64,000 nucleotides of DNA from Chondrus crispus (lineage: Eukaryota > Rhodophyta > Florideophyceae > Gigartinales > Gigartinaceae), in NCBI RefSeq assembly GCF_000350225.1, contig NW_005179037.1, forward strand, positions 144,887 to 208,886. The letters are read 5' to 3'. The position numbers and the translations under genes are program-made. Within the stretch, counting starts at the first letter, position 1. The number at the start of each line of letters is the position of its first letter. Positions 38,975-49,251 of this stretch are shown piece by piece. The notes beneath the pieces were generated by a model, which did not search any database, was not told the DNA's origin, and saw only the letters and a program-made list of their open reading frames with translations.

Positions 38975-40250
38975 AGCGCCCCTCGCCATCCGTTGGCGAG
39001 GGCGCGACTCCTGGCGAACGTTCTTATCCGATGCGCGACCTCGTCGTCGGTAGCGAGGCAAAGGAAACGCGCGGCGCTCGTCTCCATTCTTGGCGCCCTC
39101 GCCATTCGGGGCGAGGGCTCAGCGCGCTGTATTCGTCTTATCCGCCCGGTGCTCCTCGCCATGCGGGATCGAGGGCGCCGGGCGCGCGACGATCGCATTT
39201 CTTCACGTCCTGCCCCTTCGTCGTCCGAGAGCGGGGCACATCCAACGCCTTTGCCTCGCGCGTCCCTCGCCATCGGGGCGAGGGCGCGGCGCGAGCGGCA
39301 CTCGTGTTCTTGTCCACACGCACCCCTCGTCCTCGGTTGCGACGGCGCGGGCGCTCGACGAAAGTCCTTTTCTTCGCGCTTCTCGCGAGCGGTGGCGAGG
39401 ACGCGGCTCGAGTGCGCCATTTGTCTCCTTGTCGGCGCGCCCCTCGCCATCAGGGCGAGGGGACGGAGGCGTGGACGTACGTTTTCTTCTGCACGCGCCG
39501 AACGTCTTCTTTTCTTCGCGCGACGAACGTCCTGATACTTCGCGTCCCTCGCCATCCGGGCGAGGGCGCGGCGCGAGCGGCATTCGTGTTATTGGACGCG
39601 CGCGCCCCTCGCCATCGGGGCGAGGGGGTAGACCCGTGGACGTACGTCCTCTTCTTCGCCGCGCTGTTCGTCTTTTGGTCCGTGCGCTCCCCTCGCCATC
39701 GGTGGCGAGGGCGCCGCGCGCGTGACGTCCCTCCTCTTCCTCGTTCTCTTCCCTCGCCACCGGTGGCGAGGGCACAACGCGAACGGCATTCGTCTTCTTG
39801 TCTGCGCGCCCCCTCGCCATCGGGGCGAGGGCGCGGCCGTGCGCGACATTTGTCGTCTTGTCTGCGCGCCCCCTTGCCATCGGGGCGAGGGCGCGGCCGC
39901 GCGGCATTCGCCTTCTTCTTCGCTCGCGCCTCCGGCCATCGGTTGCGGGGGCGCAAGCGCACGGCGAACGTCTTCTTGTTCGCGCCTCTCGCCGTCGGGG
40001 CGAGGGGACGGACACTCGACGAACGTTCCTTTCTTTTTCGCGCCCCCCTCCCCATCCGTGGCGAGGGCGCAGCGTGCGGACTTCGTCTTATCCTTCAGGC
40101 GCCCCTCGCCATTCGGGGGCGAGGGCACAGCGCCTGAAGGCGGTTCTTTTCCTTCGCGTCCCTCGCCATTCGTGGCGGGGGCACGGCGCGCAGCGCGCGT
40201 TCTCCTTCATTCCTCTCGCCTCCCTCGCCATTCGGGGCGAGGCCGCAGCC
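38975..40250. repeat. Array of about 18 GC-rich hairpins in C
   Basis: Imperfect tandem units, spaced roughly 50-110 bp, each with the core CCCTCGCCATCGGGGCGAGGG or a variant (for example at 39265, 39546, 39606, 39690, 39751, 39810, 40103, 40222). Arms CCCTCGCC/GGCGAGGG form an 8-bp stem; the 39751 unit is a perfect 22-bp palindrome. Between cores the units carry GCGCG and TTCGTCTTCTT motifs. The long ORFs seen here simply translate the repeat. Confidence 0.9.
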
Positions 40251-40265
40251 TTCGCGGGTGCGGTG

Positions 40266-41378
40266 ACGTTCCTCCATCAAAGGCGCTGTCGTTTCGTCCG
40301 ACGCCAAAGTAGACGGTGGTGGTTGGTATCCCGCTCGTCGGGGCGTGTCGGTCGTGCGACACGCGCTCGGCGCCGTGCACGTGCGATCCGTGCCACCCGT
40401 CTGCCCAGGGCAATGTCCACCACTCAACATTTTTGGTTTCGGGGTAGGGCGGCGGTGTCCACGCCGTCGCTCTCCGGCGTCCGATCGCGTACGGTGTCGC
40501 CGGGAGAGCTGCGCGTCAGGAGCGCGGCGTCGTTGGCGCCTCCGAGGAGTGTGGTACGGTCCGTCTGGCCGGTCGGACCGGGGTTACGTTTGGCCGTCCC
40601 GCTTAGCATTGCGTGTTTCGCATGCCGACGTGCATACGTTTGCTCACGTGAGTTGCCCATTTCTTTTTCACGACTAATTTTCCGTTAATTTTCTCTTGCC
40701 CGTGGGGGCAGATTGACACCGAGCGAGCGGTGCACTGTGTGGGTTTGCCGCACTGTACGCCCAAGCATCCATAATTTTTCCATTTTCTTACACCTCGTCC
40801 ACCGGTTCCGTCGTGACCGGGTCGGGGGCACGACAGTGTAATTTCTCCCTGCCCGAATTTTTTGCGTATTAGCCGTTGGGAGGGTGGCTCGGTGTCGCCT
40901 CCGGGGCCCCTATCCTCGTGAGCCACAGTGACTCTCTTCCTTCGCGCCCACGCGTTGCAGCTCCTCTCGGCAAATTGCAACGCCTTGTCTTGACTAACCC
41001 CTTCTGCGTTCCGGGGCTCGCGTGCCGTATGGAGGTGATCGCGTCGTTCGTCAGACATCCCCTCGCCGCGGTTGGTGGCCTTAACGGAACGTCTGGCGAC
41101 CCTGTTTGGGGGGGGGGGGCGTCCGACCTTCCGGCTCCGAAAGGGGGTAATTGCCTTCCCCTCGAGCCGTCTGTCGTCCTCTTATCGTTGGTCATTACGA
41201 GGAACGTTCTTCGTACAGGCAGTTCGTACTGCCTTGTCGCTACGTCTCGAGTCCGTGGCGTTTGGAAGTCAAATACGGCTTGGCTTCCGAACGTACCGTT
41301 GGTCTCTAACCGCAAGGGACTACTTTAACCGCAACGAAGCGGTTGATTGTAGCCGAACGAGACGGTTGAGGGCCCCCG
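40266..41378. other. Conserved post-pol block of C
   Basis: Noncoding block closely matched by 51725-52950 in E: CGACGCCAAAGTAGACGGTG, TTTTTGGTTTCGGGGTAG, GAGTTGCCCATTT, GATTGACACCGAGCGAGCGG and GCGTATTAGCCGTTGGG are shared. No conserved ORF is visible, so it may be an RNA or DNA signal region. Confidence 0.65.
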
Positions 41379-41910
41379 TTAAGCGTGAACGACCGCGTTT
41401 ACGTCCAAGGTGAGGTCCCTGCCGGTGCGCCTCTGGAGGCGTTGGGCGTAACGAGACACCAACTCCTCCGGGACGTGAGTCCGTGTGGTCCAGGTGGGCG
41501 TGTCGTAATCCGCCCACTTGATGAGGAACTCCGTAGTTCCGTCCTCCATGGCCCGATGCCGGAGTAGTCGCTCGACAGCGTACTGCGTGTCCTCGGTGAC
41601 CTTGTCGGCAAGGTCCCCCGGGGTTGTTGTACTCGCCCATGGCACGTCCGTCGGCGGTGGCGCGTACACGCAGCGGTCTGCGGAGACGCGTTCGGTGACA
41701 CCATCACGACCGATTGTGATGGTTCGAGTGCCTTCCGTCGGCGGCGGGCACTTGGCCGGGGTTCGCCCGTACCGATCCCTGCCTTCTCGACGAGTGTCCT
41801 CTCTGCGGAACTAGGTCGGCTAGCTTCTGCCTCCCCGGCTAAATCGGTCAAGTCGGTGAGGTGTAGCGCATGTGAGATCCCCTCGGCGACACGGCGTTCG
41901 GTAGGATTTT
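41379..41910 (-). pseudogene. Pol remnant of C: chromodomain end fused to pol N-terminal scrap
   Basis: From the left, the pol C terminus (YAVERLLRHRAMEDGTTEFL, WADYDTPTWTTRTHVPEEL, ending DVNAVVHA) and RDGVTERVSADRCVY-type residues upstream, directly followed by the far N-terminal pol segment AEGISHALHLTDLTDL (about 41815-41910). Everything from late protease through integrase is deleted, about 1000 codons relative to B. The hairpin/polypurine unit at the pol end is present (41383-41408, with one mismatch). Confidence 0.8.
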
Positions 41911-41999
41911 CGGGGCGTGTTGCATCGGCACACGCCTGACGCTCTATCTTGTGCACGGGGCTTACGGAAGCCTCGGTGCCTTCACGGTCGGTCCGTGGC

Positions 42000-43850
42000 A
42001 TCTGACCTATGGAGGTCAGGGTATCTTCTCTTACGGTAACACGCGCCGGGCTTACGGAATCCTGGGCGCCTTCGCGTTCTTCGCGGATGGTGGTCGCCAC
42101 CAGACCCACGGGGTTATCGGTGGGTTCTTGTGGGGCGTGCCTCCTCATCGGTGAGGTGGGGCACGCGAGGCGCAGCGCTGCCTCCATCTCGATGCGAGAT
42201 GTCGAGCTCCGCGACCCGGTGGTCCGTACCACCGGGCGCCCTTGGAGTGTGGGCGTACGCAGTAGCGAAGCGTCCGGTCGACTTTGATGACGATGGCGTG
42301 GGAGGTCGGCCTCCCACGGGCTTGTAGCCTCGCGTAATGAGGACAGGGTCGGCCTGCTCCTCATGTTCTCCTATGTGGAGGGATGCCGCAGGCGAACTGT
42401 CGCATGCCACCTCGGGGTTCGATTCCCCCTCGCTGCCGGTTTCGGATCCGGCAGCGGCAAACCGCGCCGAGCGCGGCACGTTGTGCCTCCCGCCGTCGCG
42501 ATACGGCGGATCGTTGGAAGGTCTGTCTTCTGTTGTCCGGGCAATCGTTGGACCGTCTCAGCCACTGCGGCCCGGGTCGCAGAGGCTAGTCCGTTTAAGA
42601 ATTCGTGTAGCGTACGGACGTCTACCGGACCGGTGTGCGCGGTGAGATCCATCGGCTGATAGCCGCCGCAGCCGAGATCGAAAGAGAGAATCGGTTCTTT
42701 TGATCCGCGGGCGGTATCTCCGCGTCTTTTGTCGTCCACGTACGGTACGCGTGTCATCTACCGCATGTCTCCGGCGACATGCGGTAGGGCTTGGGTCTCG
42801 GACGCGAAATTCGCGTCCGTCTTGGGGCCGCGCTGCCCAGTGACCCGACTGGTGTCGGCACCAGTCGGGCTCCCTTCTTGCGCATCGGGCGCGTTCGGAG
42901 GTACAGTGGCACTGGGCCCTCTCAGGGGGGCTCCGGGCAACCTTTCGGCCGATGCCTGTTCCATCTTACGAACGCGCCTGACGGGGTGACGGGTAGTGTA
43001 CGTACGTCTACCGGACCGGGGTGCGCGGTGTAATCTACCGGCGGGTAGCCGCCCCGGCGAGGATCGACGGAGAACATGGGTTCTCTGGATCGGCGAGCGG
43101 CTCCTCCACGGTCCTGGTCGGGCCCGTACGGTACCTGTCGCAAACGCCGCATGCTTCCGGGGGCATGCGGCAGAGCTTGAGTCTCGGACGCGAAGTTCGC
43201 GTCGGCCGTTGGTTTGATATCCTCCGCGCTCCGACTGGTGACGGCAACAGTCGGAGGCCACTCCTGCGCATCGGACGCGCCCGGAGGAACAGTGGCACCG
43301 GGCCCTCTCGGGGGGGCTCCGGGCGACCTTACGGCCGAGTCCTGTTCTATCTTACGAACGCGCCTGAAGCGTCGAGTTGAGTTCTGCAGCCGTATGCGCG
43401 AACGCTCCCATCTGTTCGGCAAATGGGGAAGGCTGCGTGTCCCGTCGTACCCCGGAGTTCGTACTCGCGGGTCGACCTGCAACGTCCGCCGTAGGGGCCT
43501 CGATGCGCGCGTCCTCGACCAACACTAGACGGAGTGCAACTGGTCGGCGAGCGCGCGCAGGCTCTCCCAGGACTGAGTCACGCGCTCAACTTTCCTTCGT
43601 GGAGGGAGCGCGACTCGTCAGGACAGCGCGCGTAGACCTGGTCGGTCACGTCGACACGAAGGGATGTCCGGACATCCTCGATATACTCCGCGATGCGTTC
43701 GTACAGCGCGCAAGCGCGTCTTTCTGAGTAGCCCAGCGACGGTTCGCGATCCCGAGGACCTGCGGCGCCGTCGTCGGATCGGATGCGTAGCGCGGACGCC
43801 TGCATATCGGTCCGTGCGGAGTGGACCGAGGGTTCGGACCCTTCGCTCAT
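42000..43850 (-). pseudogene. Gag of C, broken
   Basis: N terminus at 43850 (MSEGSEPSVHS ... GPRDREPSLGYSERRAC, IAEYIEDVRTSLRVDV) matches B gag. Several frame changes follow. A ~388-bp tandem duplication (42611-42997 and 42998-43385) repeats the segment with SETQALPH and SVDPRRGGYPP. The capsid core is deleted: VDVRTL is followed directly by NGLASATRAAVAETVQRLPG (about 42600). The zinc knuckle region is not recognisable. Confidence 0.8.
42611..43385. repeat. Tandem duplication inside gag of C
   Basis: Two ~388-bp copies: both contain ACGTCTACCGGACCGG (42618, 43005) and ATCTTACGAACGCGCCTGA (about 42962, 43354). They differ at many positions, so the duplication is old compared with the insertion of C. 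Confidence 0.75.
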
Positions 43851-43926
43851 CTCGACGCATACGGACGCGGAGGAAATCGGCCGTCATCTCGGAACGATCG
43901 TAGAGTCTTCTAGGTCGGGAGACCAC

Positions 43927-44554
43927 TGTAGTATAAACACCCCCAACGGAGGGGGGTGTATACTCAGTTCGTGCGGAGACCTCGATCGGCGGGAAGACGG
44001 GAAGCAACCCCAGCTAAGGGAACCGGGCGAGCCCGGGGTAGCAGTGGTAGAGCGGGTAACGGTCGGGGACGCGCGCACGCGCGGGCCGATCTACGCCTCC
44101 ACGCCCCGGCGCAGCGCTGGGTCACGTACCAGCGCTGACGGGCGGAGGCGGATCTAGACTCGCTGGCGTGCTCGCGCGTCCCCTGCCCGCTCGGTTCTTA
44201 ACTAGATACGGGCTAGTGGGAACCCGTTCTAGAATAAGCGGGGCGAGCTTGACCAAAGGCGTAGGTTCTGGACAAGCTCGTGCTTGTCCTCCCCCCACCG
44301 CCGTCGGTCGCTCGCGTATTTAATGTACAAGTGAATCCTATCATACTACAGTACAGTACGGACTGTACTGTAGTGCTACTGTAGTCAGCGCGGGTCGGCC
44401 CGTGCTGACTGTACACGTGTGTTACACGTATTAGCACACGTGTGCGTGCGCGCCCCGTACACGTGTGGGCGCGTGCGGAGGTACTGTAGAGCTCGGGCTC
44501 TACAGTAGCCGATCTGATGTATATCTAATTCCGGTAAGGGGGGGTTATACTACA
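43927..44554 (-). repeat. 5' LTR of C
   Basis: 628 bp, ends TGTAGTATAA / TTATACTACA on both strands. It carries the shared LTR hairpins, TATA-like box and CACGTG array. Primer-binding TGGTCTCCCGACC lies just inside (read leftwards from 43925). Confidence 0.94.
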
Positions 44555-44649
44555 ATCGGTTCAATTGGCGCGTCGCGTCCGCGCCGCGTGCTCCCTCGCT
44601 AAAGCCTCCGCCTCTCACCCAACCCAGGGCGGAGAGGAGTTATCCCACA
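44555..44649 (+). repeat. 3' LTR of A, piece 3
   Basis: 95 bp from the duplicated ATCGG to the LTR terminus ATCCCACA, followed by CGGGA, the target duplication of A. Confidence 0.95.
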
Positions 44650-45256
44650 CGGGAGTTATCGCTGCTTTGAATTGTCGCTACAGGAGGTTGCAAATGGGCA
44701 GAGCTCTTGACTTTATTGATATGGGAGAGAAGAATATATACAAGGTCGATGTGCTACAAGGTATGCGTTGGATAAAAAAGCATGGGAAGAAATGGAGAGC
44801 AGGGTTATTCGAAACTGCTGGTGTCACACCAAAGTCGTAGGTGAGGATGTTGATGTGAAAGGTGAAATTGTGTTGCACCGTGACCGTCGGGAACTTGACA
44901 TCGAAATTGATCAAGGTGTACAAGATAGCAGCGAGCGAATGCGAGTGGAGTACCTACTTCATCACAAATCAGAAATGGAGTCTACAGAGCCAGTCACAGA
45001 CCGAGATCTGGTTGCTTTTATCTCCAGTCCCGAAGAAGATTCGGGGAACACAGAAGGAGGCGATGAGGAAGTGTTTATGCCTCCCCTTCGTGAGCAGTTG
45101 CGCATTTTGGCTTCTGCTCACGTCATTATGAGCAATTATGACACCTCTGGGGCGGTTCTACGGGGGTTGGAAAAGGTGCAACGGGGACTGAGACGTCAAG
45201 CGCTGGAAAATTTTTGTCAAACAAGAATCAGTGATTTTTTTAGGACAGAGTTATGA
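44650..45256 (+). pseudogene. pogo transposase, C-terminal part
   Basis: Starts with the duplicated target CGGGA and continues the reading frame broken at 13924: DAG joins VIAALNCRYRRLQMGRALDF, IYKVDVLQGMRWI, then after a frameshift in an A run near 44773, KKAWEEMESRVIRNCWCHT, the typical segment after the third Asp in pogo transposases. An acidic tail ends QTRISDFFRTEL at the stop by 45256. Continuity across a 30.7-kb gap is direct proof of the insertion. Confidence 0.88.
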
Positions 45257-45369
45257 TAATAATGCCTCCCGTAGTGATAAACCTCTGTCTATGGGTATCT
45301 TTGTCTTTTACGAACAGCACTCTTATTGGGAGGTTGCACTGTAGCTGTTCTGTCTTCTCTATTGGTGTA

Positions 45370-45989
45370 CAGCTATCCGGGGAATTAGAATATACTGTAG
45401 CCAACGACAGTATTGTAGCTGGGGAGCAAGTTATACTGGAGTGTGCGCACCCCCAAGAAAGCTCGAAGCAGATGTGAAGTCATAGAAAGTACGGTACAGT
45501 GCCCACTGCAACTACCCGATAAATGAAACAGCAAGTGGGGAACCATCTCCGGGGTCACTCAAAATTACTAAAAAATAGGACCGTTTCAGATCTGATTACT
45601 GCAACCTTTGTAACATACCTCCAGAGCGTCATATGGGCTGTTTTGAAGGGGTTACAAAAAATTCAGTCCTCGATCAGGCGACAGATGGTCGACGGCCAAA
45701 GATAGTCAAAATATATATATGTTTTTCAAATAAATATTTTGAGGTGTTGGATCCTAGAATCTTATGGAATATATGCTAGGCCCTATCATAAGATTTGAAA
45801 ACTGAAAATCCGCGATATCTGCAACAAAGGGGGGTCTCCCCAGGTGTTGCAGTTATCGCGTGGGCACTGTACCGTACTTTCTATGACTTCACATCTGCTT
45901 CGAGCTTTCTTGAGGGTGCGCACACTCCAGTATAACTTGCTCCCCGGCTACAGTGTCGTTGGCTACAGTATATTCTAAGTTCCCGGATA
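45370..45989. mobile_element. Inverted-repeat (foldback/pogo-like) element
   Basis: Arms of ~130 bp: 45374-45506 (ATCCGGGGAATTAGAATATA ... GTACGGTACAGTGCCCAC) and its near-complement 45860-45989, around a ~350-bp centre. The left end reads TA-CAGCTATCCGG, similar to pogo ends; the right end has decayed. A short centre frame (45523-45705) ends VLKGLQKIQSSIRRQM, faintly like VLRGLEKVQRGLRRQAL of the pogo transposase at 45155. It starts about 26 bp outside the pogo element. Confidence 0.65.
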
Positions 45990-46076
45990 ACGGTGCCCGT
46001 TCAGCGCCGTCGCCGCCGCCGTTGGCATTGGATCTCTAATTATTTCGGATCTAATTTTGATATAATTTTTAAGGGG

Positions 46077-46684
46077 TGTAGCATAAACACCCCTGCGGAG
46101 AGGGGTGTATGCGTACAGTCCTATAGACCTCGGATCGCCGAGAACGGGATGAAGCACCACTCACACACGGGACCGGGCGCGGGCTCTGGTAGCAGTGTGG
46201 TAGAGCGCGGTCGGGTCGGACGCGCGCACGCACGAGCGGATCTACGCCTCGACGCCCCGGTGCGGTACTGGTAGACGATCCAGTACCGACGGGCGGAGGC
46301 GGATCCGGGCTCGCTCGCGTGCTGGCGCGTCCTTGCCCGCACGGTCCATTGCCTAGAACGGACTAGAGTAGGCCGGTCGTTCTAGTAGAGTAAGCGGCAT
46401 CGCTGACCTAGACGGAGAGTCGTGGACAAGCTCGTGCTTGTCCTTTTCCTCCGTCGTCGGTCGCTCGCGTATTTAATTTACAAAGTATTCTATCATAACA
46501 CTACAGTACCGATGTACTGTAGGGGGCTACTGTAGTGCGGGTCAGCCTGGACTGTAGCGCTGTCAGGCATCGGGCTGACAGTACACGTGCGTGTCGCGCA
46601 CACGTGTGGGTCCGTACTGTACAGCTCCGGCTCTACAGTGCGGGATCCAATTTAGATCTAACTCTAGTTTGCCGTTATACCACA
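46077..46684 (-). repeat. LTR D
   Basis: 608 bp, TGTAGCATAAAC ... GTTATACCACA on the plus strand. It has all blocks of the B/C LTRs: terminal ACACCCC/GGGGTGT hairpin, covarying hairpin CGGTACTGG/CCAGTACCG (46263-46288), GGACAAGC-TCGT-GCTTGTCC, TATTTAA and TACTGTA palindromes. It is not a close match to LTR E (60968-61337), the LTR at the other end of this composite. Confidence 0.9.
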
Positions 46685-46700
46685 CGGCCTCCCCGTCAAG

Positions 46701-46720
46701 CGTGACCGTCCGCGGGCACG
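46701..46720 (-). promoter_or_regulatory. Hairpin next to polypurine tract of D
   Basis: CGTGACCG-TCCG-CGGGCACG, an 8-bp stem with one A/G mismatch. It lies where B has GTGAACG..CGTTCAC, just inside the 3' LTR. The sequence differs but pairing is mostly kept. Confidence 0.6.
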
Positions 46721-47011
46721 TGTGCTTAAAGGGAGCCTCGTGTGTCTCTGTCCGTCGTCCACCCCTCGCGATATTTCCAATTATACCCTCCTGTCATCGC
46801 GCCTGATTTCGTCTGCCCCGGTGGCGGCGTATCCGGACCCCTACTCGTCGTGCTCTTCCGTGCTGCCGTGCGCTTCTGCCCTCCGGCTCCCTTGTCTGCC
46901 CTAGCGCGGGCTTCCGTGCCGTATCGTTCGCTTCGCCCTTCTCTCCGTGGCGTGTGTTGCTCGCTCCAACCATCATCTTCCACGTGCTCTCGCGACTGAC
47001 ACCGTGTTCAC

Positions 47012-49251
47012 ATGTCGCCTCCGTCACCATCCACCCCGCCGGCGCTTGCTCATGCGGCGCCGGCCGAAGAAGCCGATGGCGTGCGGCCCGTGCCGCATCT
47101 GCCCCCGCGTCTTGGTGACGCGGGTGGCGTGTCGCCCGCTACAACCTCGCCTTTCCAGAGGACCCGGCCGTCGAGGGAGACCACGCTGTCCGACGACTTG
47201 GGGGGCGTCCCTGGTCGCACGGCTAGCTACCGTGCCGATGGCGGGGGTCGTGCTCCGTGCCCCTCTGCTGGTCCCGTCGCCGCTGCAGGGCTTGTCGAAC
47301 CCGCTGCGAGTGACGCTGTTCAAGCTGTGGCCCGCTTGGTCCTCGGTCCCGCCACGGGGGCGGACGAGTCGGGCCCCACGAGTACCGCGCGTTGGTTCGG
47401 CGTTCTTTTTCTGCGGTCCACCCCGCTGCCGCTCAGCGACCTTCAGCATCCGTAGGCTCGCCACGCTCGAGTGGGCGTGACAGTGGAAGAGGTCCTGGCG
47501 AGCCCGTATCTTCGCCCTGACTTGTTGCGCATACGCAAGATCAGCGAGGCCGGCCTCACGGACCAGTCCGCAGTGGCGCTTGCCCGTCTCCTTGCCGAAG
47601 GAGACGGCGTAGATTACCGGATTCCCGACACTATACGTGGGGATCGAACCTTTGCCTTCGGACTGGAGGATGTACTGTACGTGGACCGGATGGTGACTTA
47701 CTTGTCCGGGTTCACCCCGGACCGTCCGCGCCGCTTCGTCCTGGCAGAGATCCCGGGGCTCTACGTGTATCCGCGCCCGTACGTGTACACGAAGCCCCGG
47801 GTCGCGCTGCAGAAATCGGCCGCCACCCTGATGCGACTCCACGGAATCGCCGTGGCTCATCTGGACTGGGCGGCCTGCAGGGGATCGTCTGAAGAGGACG
47901 GTCGCGTCTTCGCGTCTTCCACCTTGGAGCAGGGGCTTTCCCCCGGTGACTTCCCTGCGCTCCCGAGGACGGTTCACGAGACGTTCCCTTCGCTCGGGAT
48001 ACACCCCCTGCTTCCGTTCGTACTGAAGCATTTCGGATATGCCGTCGTGGACCCGAGCCATCCCGCTCGCTCCCTCCTGCTCGATAGCTGTGAGAAGGAG
48101 TGGACATGGTCGATTGGTAGCACCTTTATGGCCGAAGTCGGCGGGCACCATCGGGTGTTTGTTCAGCCCAACGAGACGGTGTCGTATCTGTCCCTGTCTC
48201 GCCTCGCGTCCAACTTCCCCCCTGTCCCGCCCCATCCGCTCGAGATCCGGCGGCCGCACCCTGGACGCTCCAGGGAGTCGTATCTTTGATGACGCGAGCG
48301 TCCGAGGTGAATGAGCGTCACTACCGCTACTGGCCGGACTTTGCGACGGGCATACGAAGCCCTTTCCTCGTGTACGACACAAGAATGGACGCCTTCGCGT
48401 CTCGTGCGGCAGTGTCCCCGGCATCGGCCGGGGCGAGGGGGAGGCGTGGCGGCGTCGGTTCCGGGCCGAGGCGGAACTGCGATAAGCGTTATCGAGATCT
48501 AGATGCTATAGCACCGATCCCTCTCATGACGGGTGCAAACCCGTTTCATTCCAGTCCCCCTCGTGGGGCGGACGAGCGAACAGTGCCGCCCGTCGCGTCG
48601 GGAACAGTCCTCCCTGTGCCGCCTCTGAACGACTTTGCGGTCGCTGCTCCTTCGGGAGTGGCTGTTCGAGACCTCTCCCTGACGAAGGAGGACGTCACAT
48701 CTGTACCCAAACTCGCGCGTGCATTGGGGCACACCAGGGACCGGACTTGGGTCGTGGGGGATCTCCTCTCGACCCTGGTGAGCTGGTTCTTAACGCGCGG
48801 TAGCGAGGCTCGCCGTCTCGGCGGTGAGCTGGACGCGGCGTCCGTTTCGGTGCAGCGTTTGCAACGCGAACTTGCGTCGGCGCGGGATGCTTCTCACCAT
48901 CAAACCAGCGCGTACGAACGCGCCGTCGCGAACCGCGATCGGTACCGTCAAGAGAGAGACGGCTTGCGGGCTGCTCGGGCCTCTACTGCGCACGAGGCTG
49001 TCCGCCAGCCACGCAGATGGCCCGATCCGTATGCCGTTCCGGGGGCCGATCCCCTCGTGCCGTATGGTTCGAGGGCAGCTGCAGTCCCCGCTCGCGGAGG
49101 CGCCTCTTATCAGAGGGTCTCCATGCCCACTGTCGAGGAGCTCGCGGAGGGCCCGCCGCGGAACGCCGACGTTCCGCGTCACCCCGGGTATTGTCCCCCG
49201 CGGTCGTTCGACCATGGCTGTACGGACCGTAGCCACGATATCGGCCGTTGA
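47012..49251 (+). pseudogene. Antisense ORF of D (homologue of the B antisense ORF)
   Basis: On the strand opposite to the neighbouring gag-pol. It aligns end to end with the B product: TSPFQRTRPSRETTLSDDL, ARWFGVLFLRSTPLPLSDL, VEEVLASPYLRPDLLRIRKI, GLEDVLYVDRMVTYLSGF, PGLYVYPRPYVYTKPRVALQ, SLGIHPLLPFVLKHFGYA, HYRYWPDFATGIRS, RGGVGSG, a probable coiled coil (SVQRLQRELASARDASHH), and RHPGYCPPRS. Lesions: a TAG at 47453-47455 (Trp in B) and a frameshift near 48245. Divergence from B is much larger than between B and E gag-pol, so D belongs to another lineage. The N-terminal ~100 residues are the least conserved. Confidence 0.8.

Larger units (their letters stand above)
35958..44554 (-). mobile_element. 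Non-autonomous LTR retrotransposon C
   Basis: 8597 bp, minus orientation, 628-bp LTRs at both ends and TSD ATCGG (35953-35957, 44555-44559). From right to left: 5' LTR, broken gag, a scrap of pol N terminus joined to the pol chromodomain end, a conserved post-pol block, a long hairpin array, an antisense-ORF remnant, 3' LTR. Protease, RT, RNase H and integrase core are absent. The LTRs differ at only about three bases that I could see, so it inserted recently although already defective. It shares the primer-binding sequence and LTR structures of B. Confidence 0.92.
13925..44649 (+). mobile_element. Ty3/Gypsy chromodomain retrotransposon A (hosts B and C)
   Basis: Complete element: 5' LTR 13925-14596, interior 14597-23018, 3' LTR in three pieces (23019-23510, 35863-35957, 44555-44649). 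Both ends abut the 5-bp duplication CGGGA (13920-13924 and 44650-44654). The three LTR pieces, less the two 5-bp target duplications created by B and C, sum to 672 bp, the 5' LTR length. I saw about four base differences between the LTRs, so the insertion is recent. Order gag-PR-RT-RH-IN-chromodomain identifies a chromovirus. Pol carries one frameshift and one stop. Confidence 0.95.
12593..45341 (+). mobile_element. pogo-type DNA transposon (interrupted by nested retrotransposons)
   Basis: Terminal inverted repeats are CAGTCAGCCCTCCCAATA (12593-12610) and the complement of CAGTGCAACCTCCCAATA (45324-45341), each flanked by TA (12591-12592 and 45342-45343). TA target choice and CAGT ends fit pogo/Tigger of the Tc1/mariner superfamily. 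Without the 30.7-kb insert the element is about 2 kb. It encodes one transposase, now broken. Element A inserted into the transposase gene, so this is the oldest layer of the nest. Confidence 0.88.

Noticed and set aside
39031..40137. 368-residue plus-strand ORF and several antisense ORFs in the same place
   Set aside because: They translate the GC-rich hairpin repeats (PSPSGRG and RHRGEG repeats) in whichever frame lacks stops; no domain, no consistent frame between C and E.
38975..40250. CRISPR-like appearance (regular palindromic repeats with spacers)
   Set aside because: Repeats are degenerate, spacers share motifs, there are no cas genes, and the array lies inside eukaryotic retroelements.
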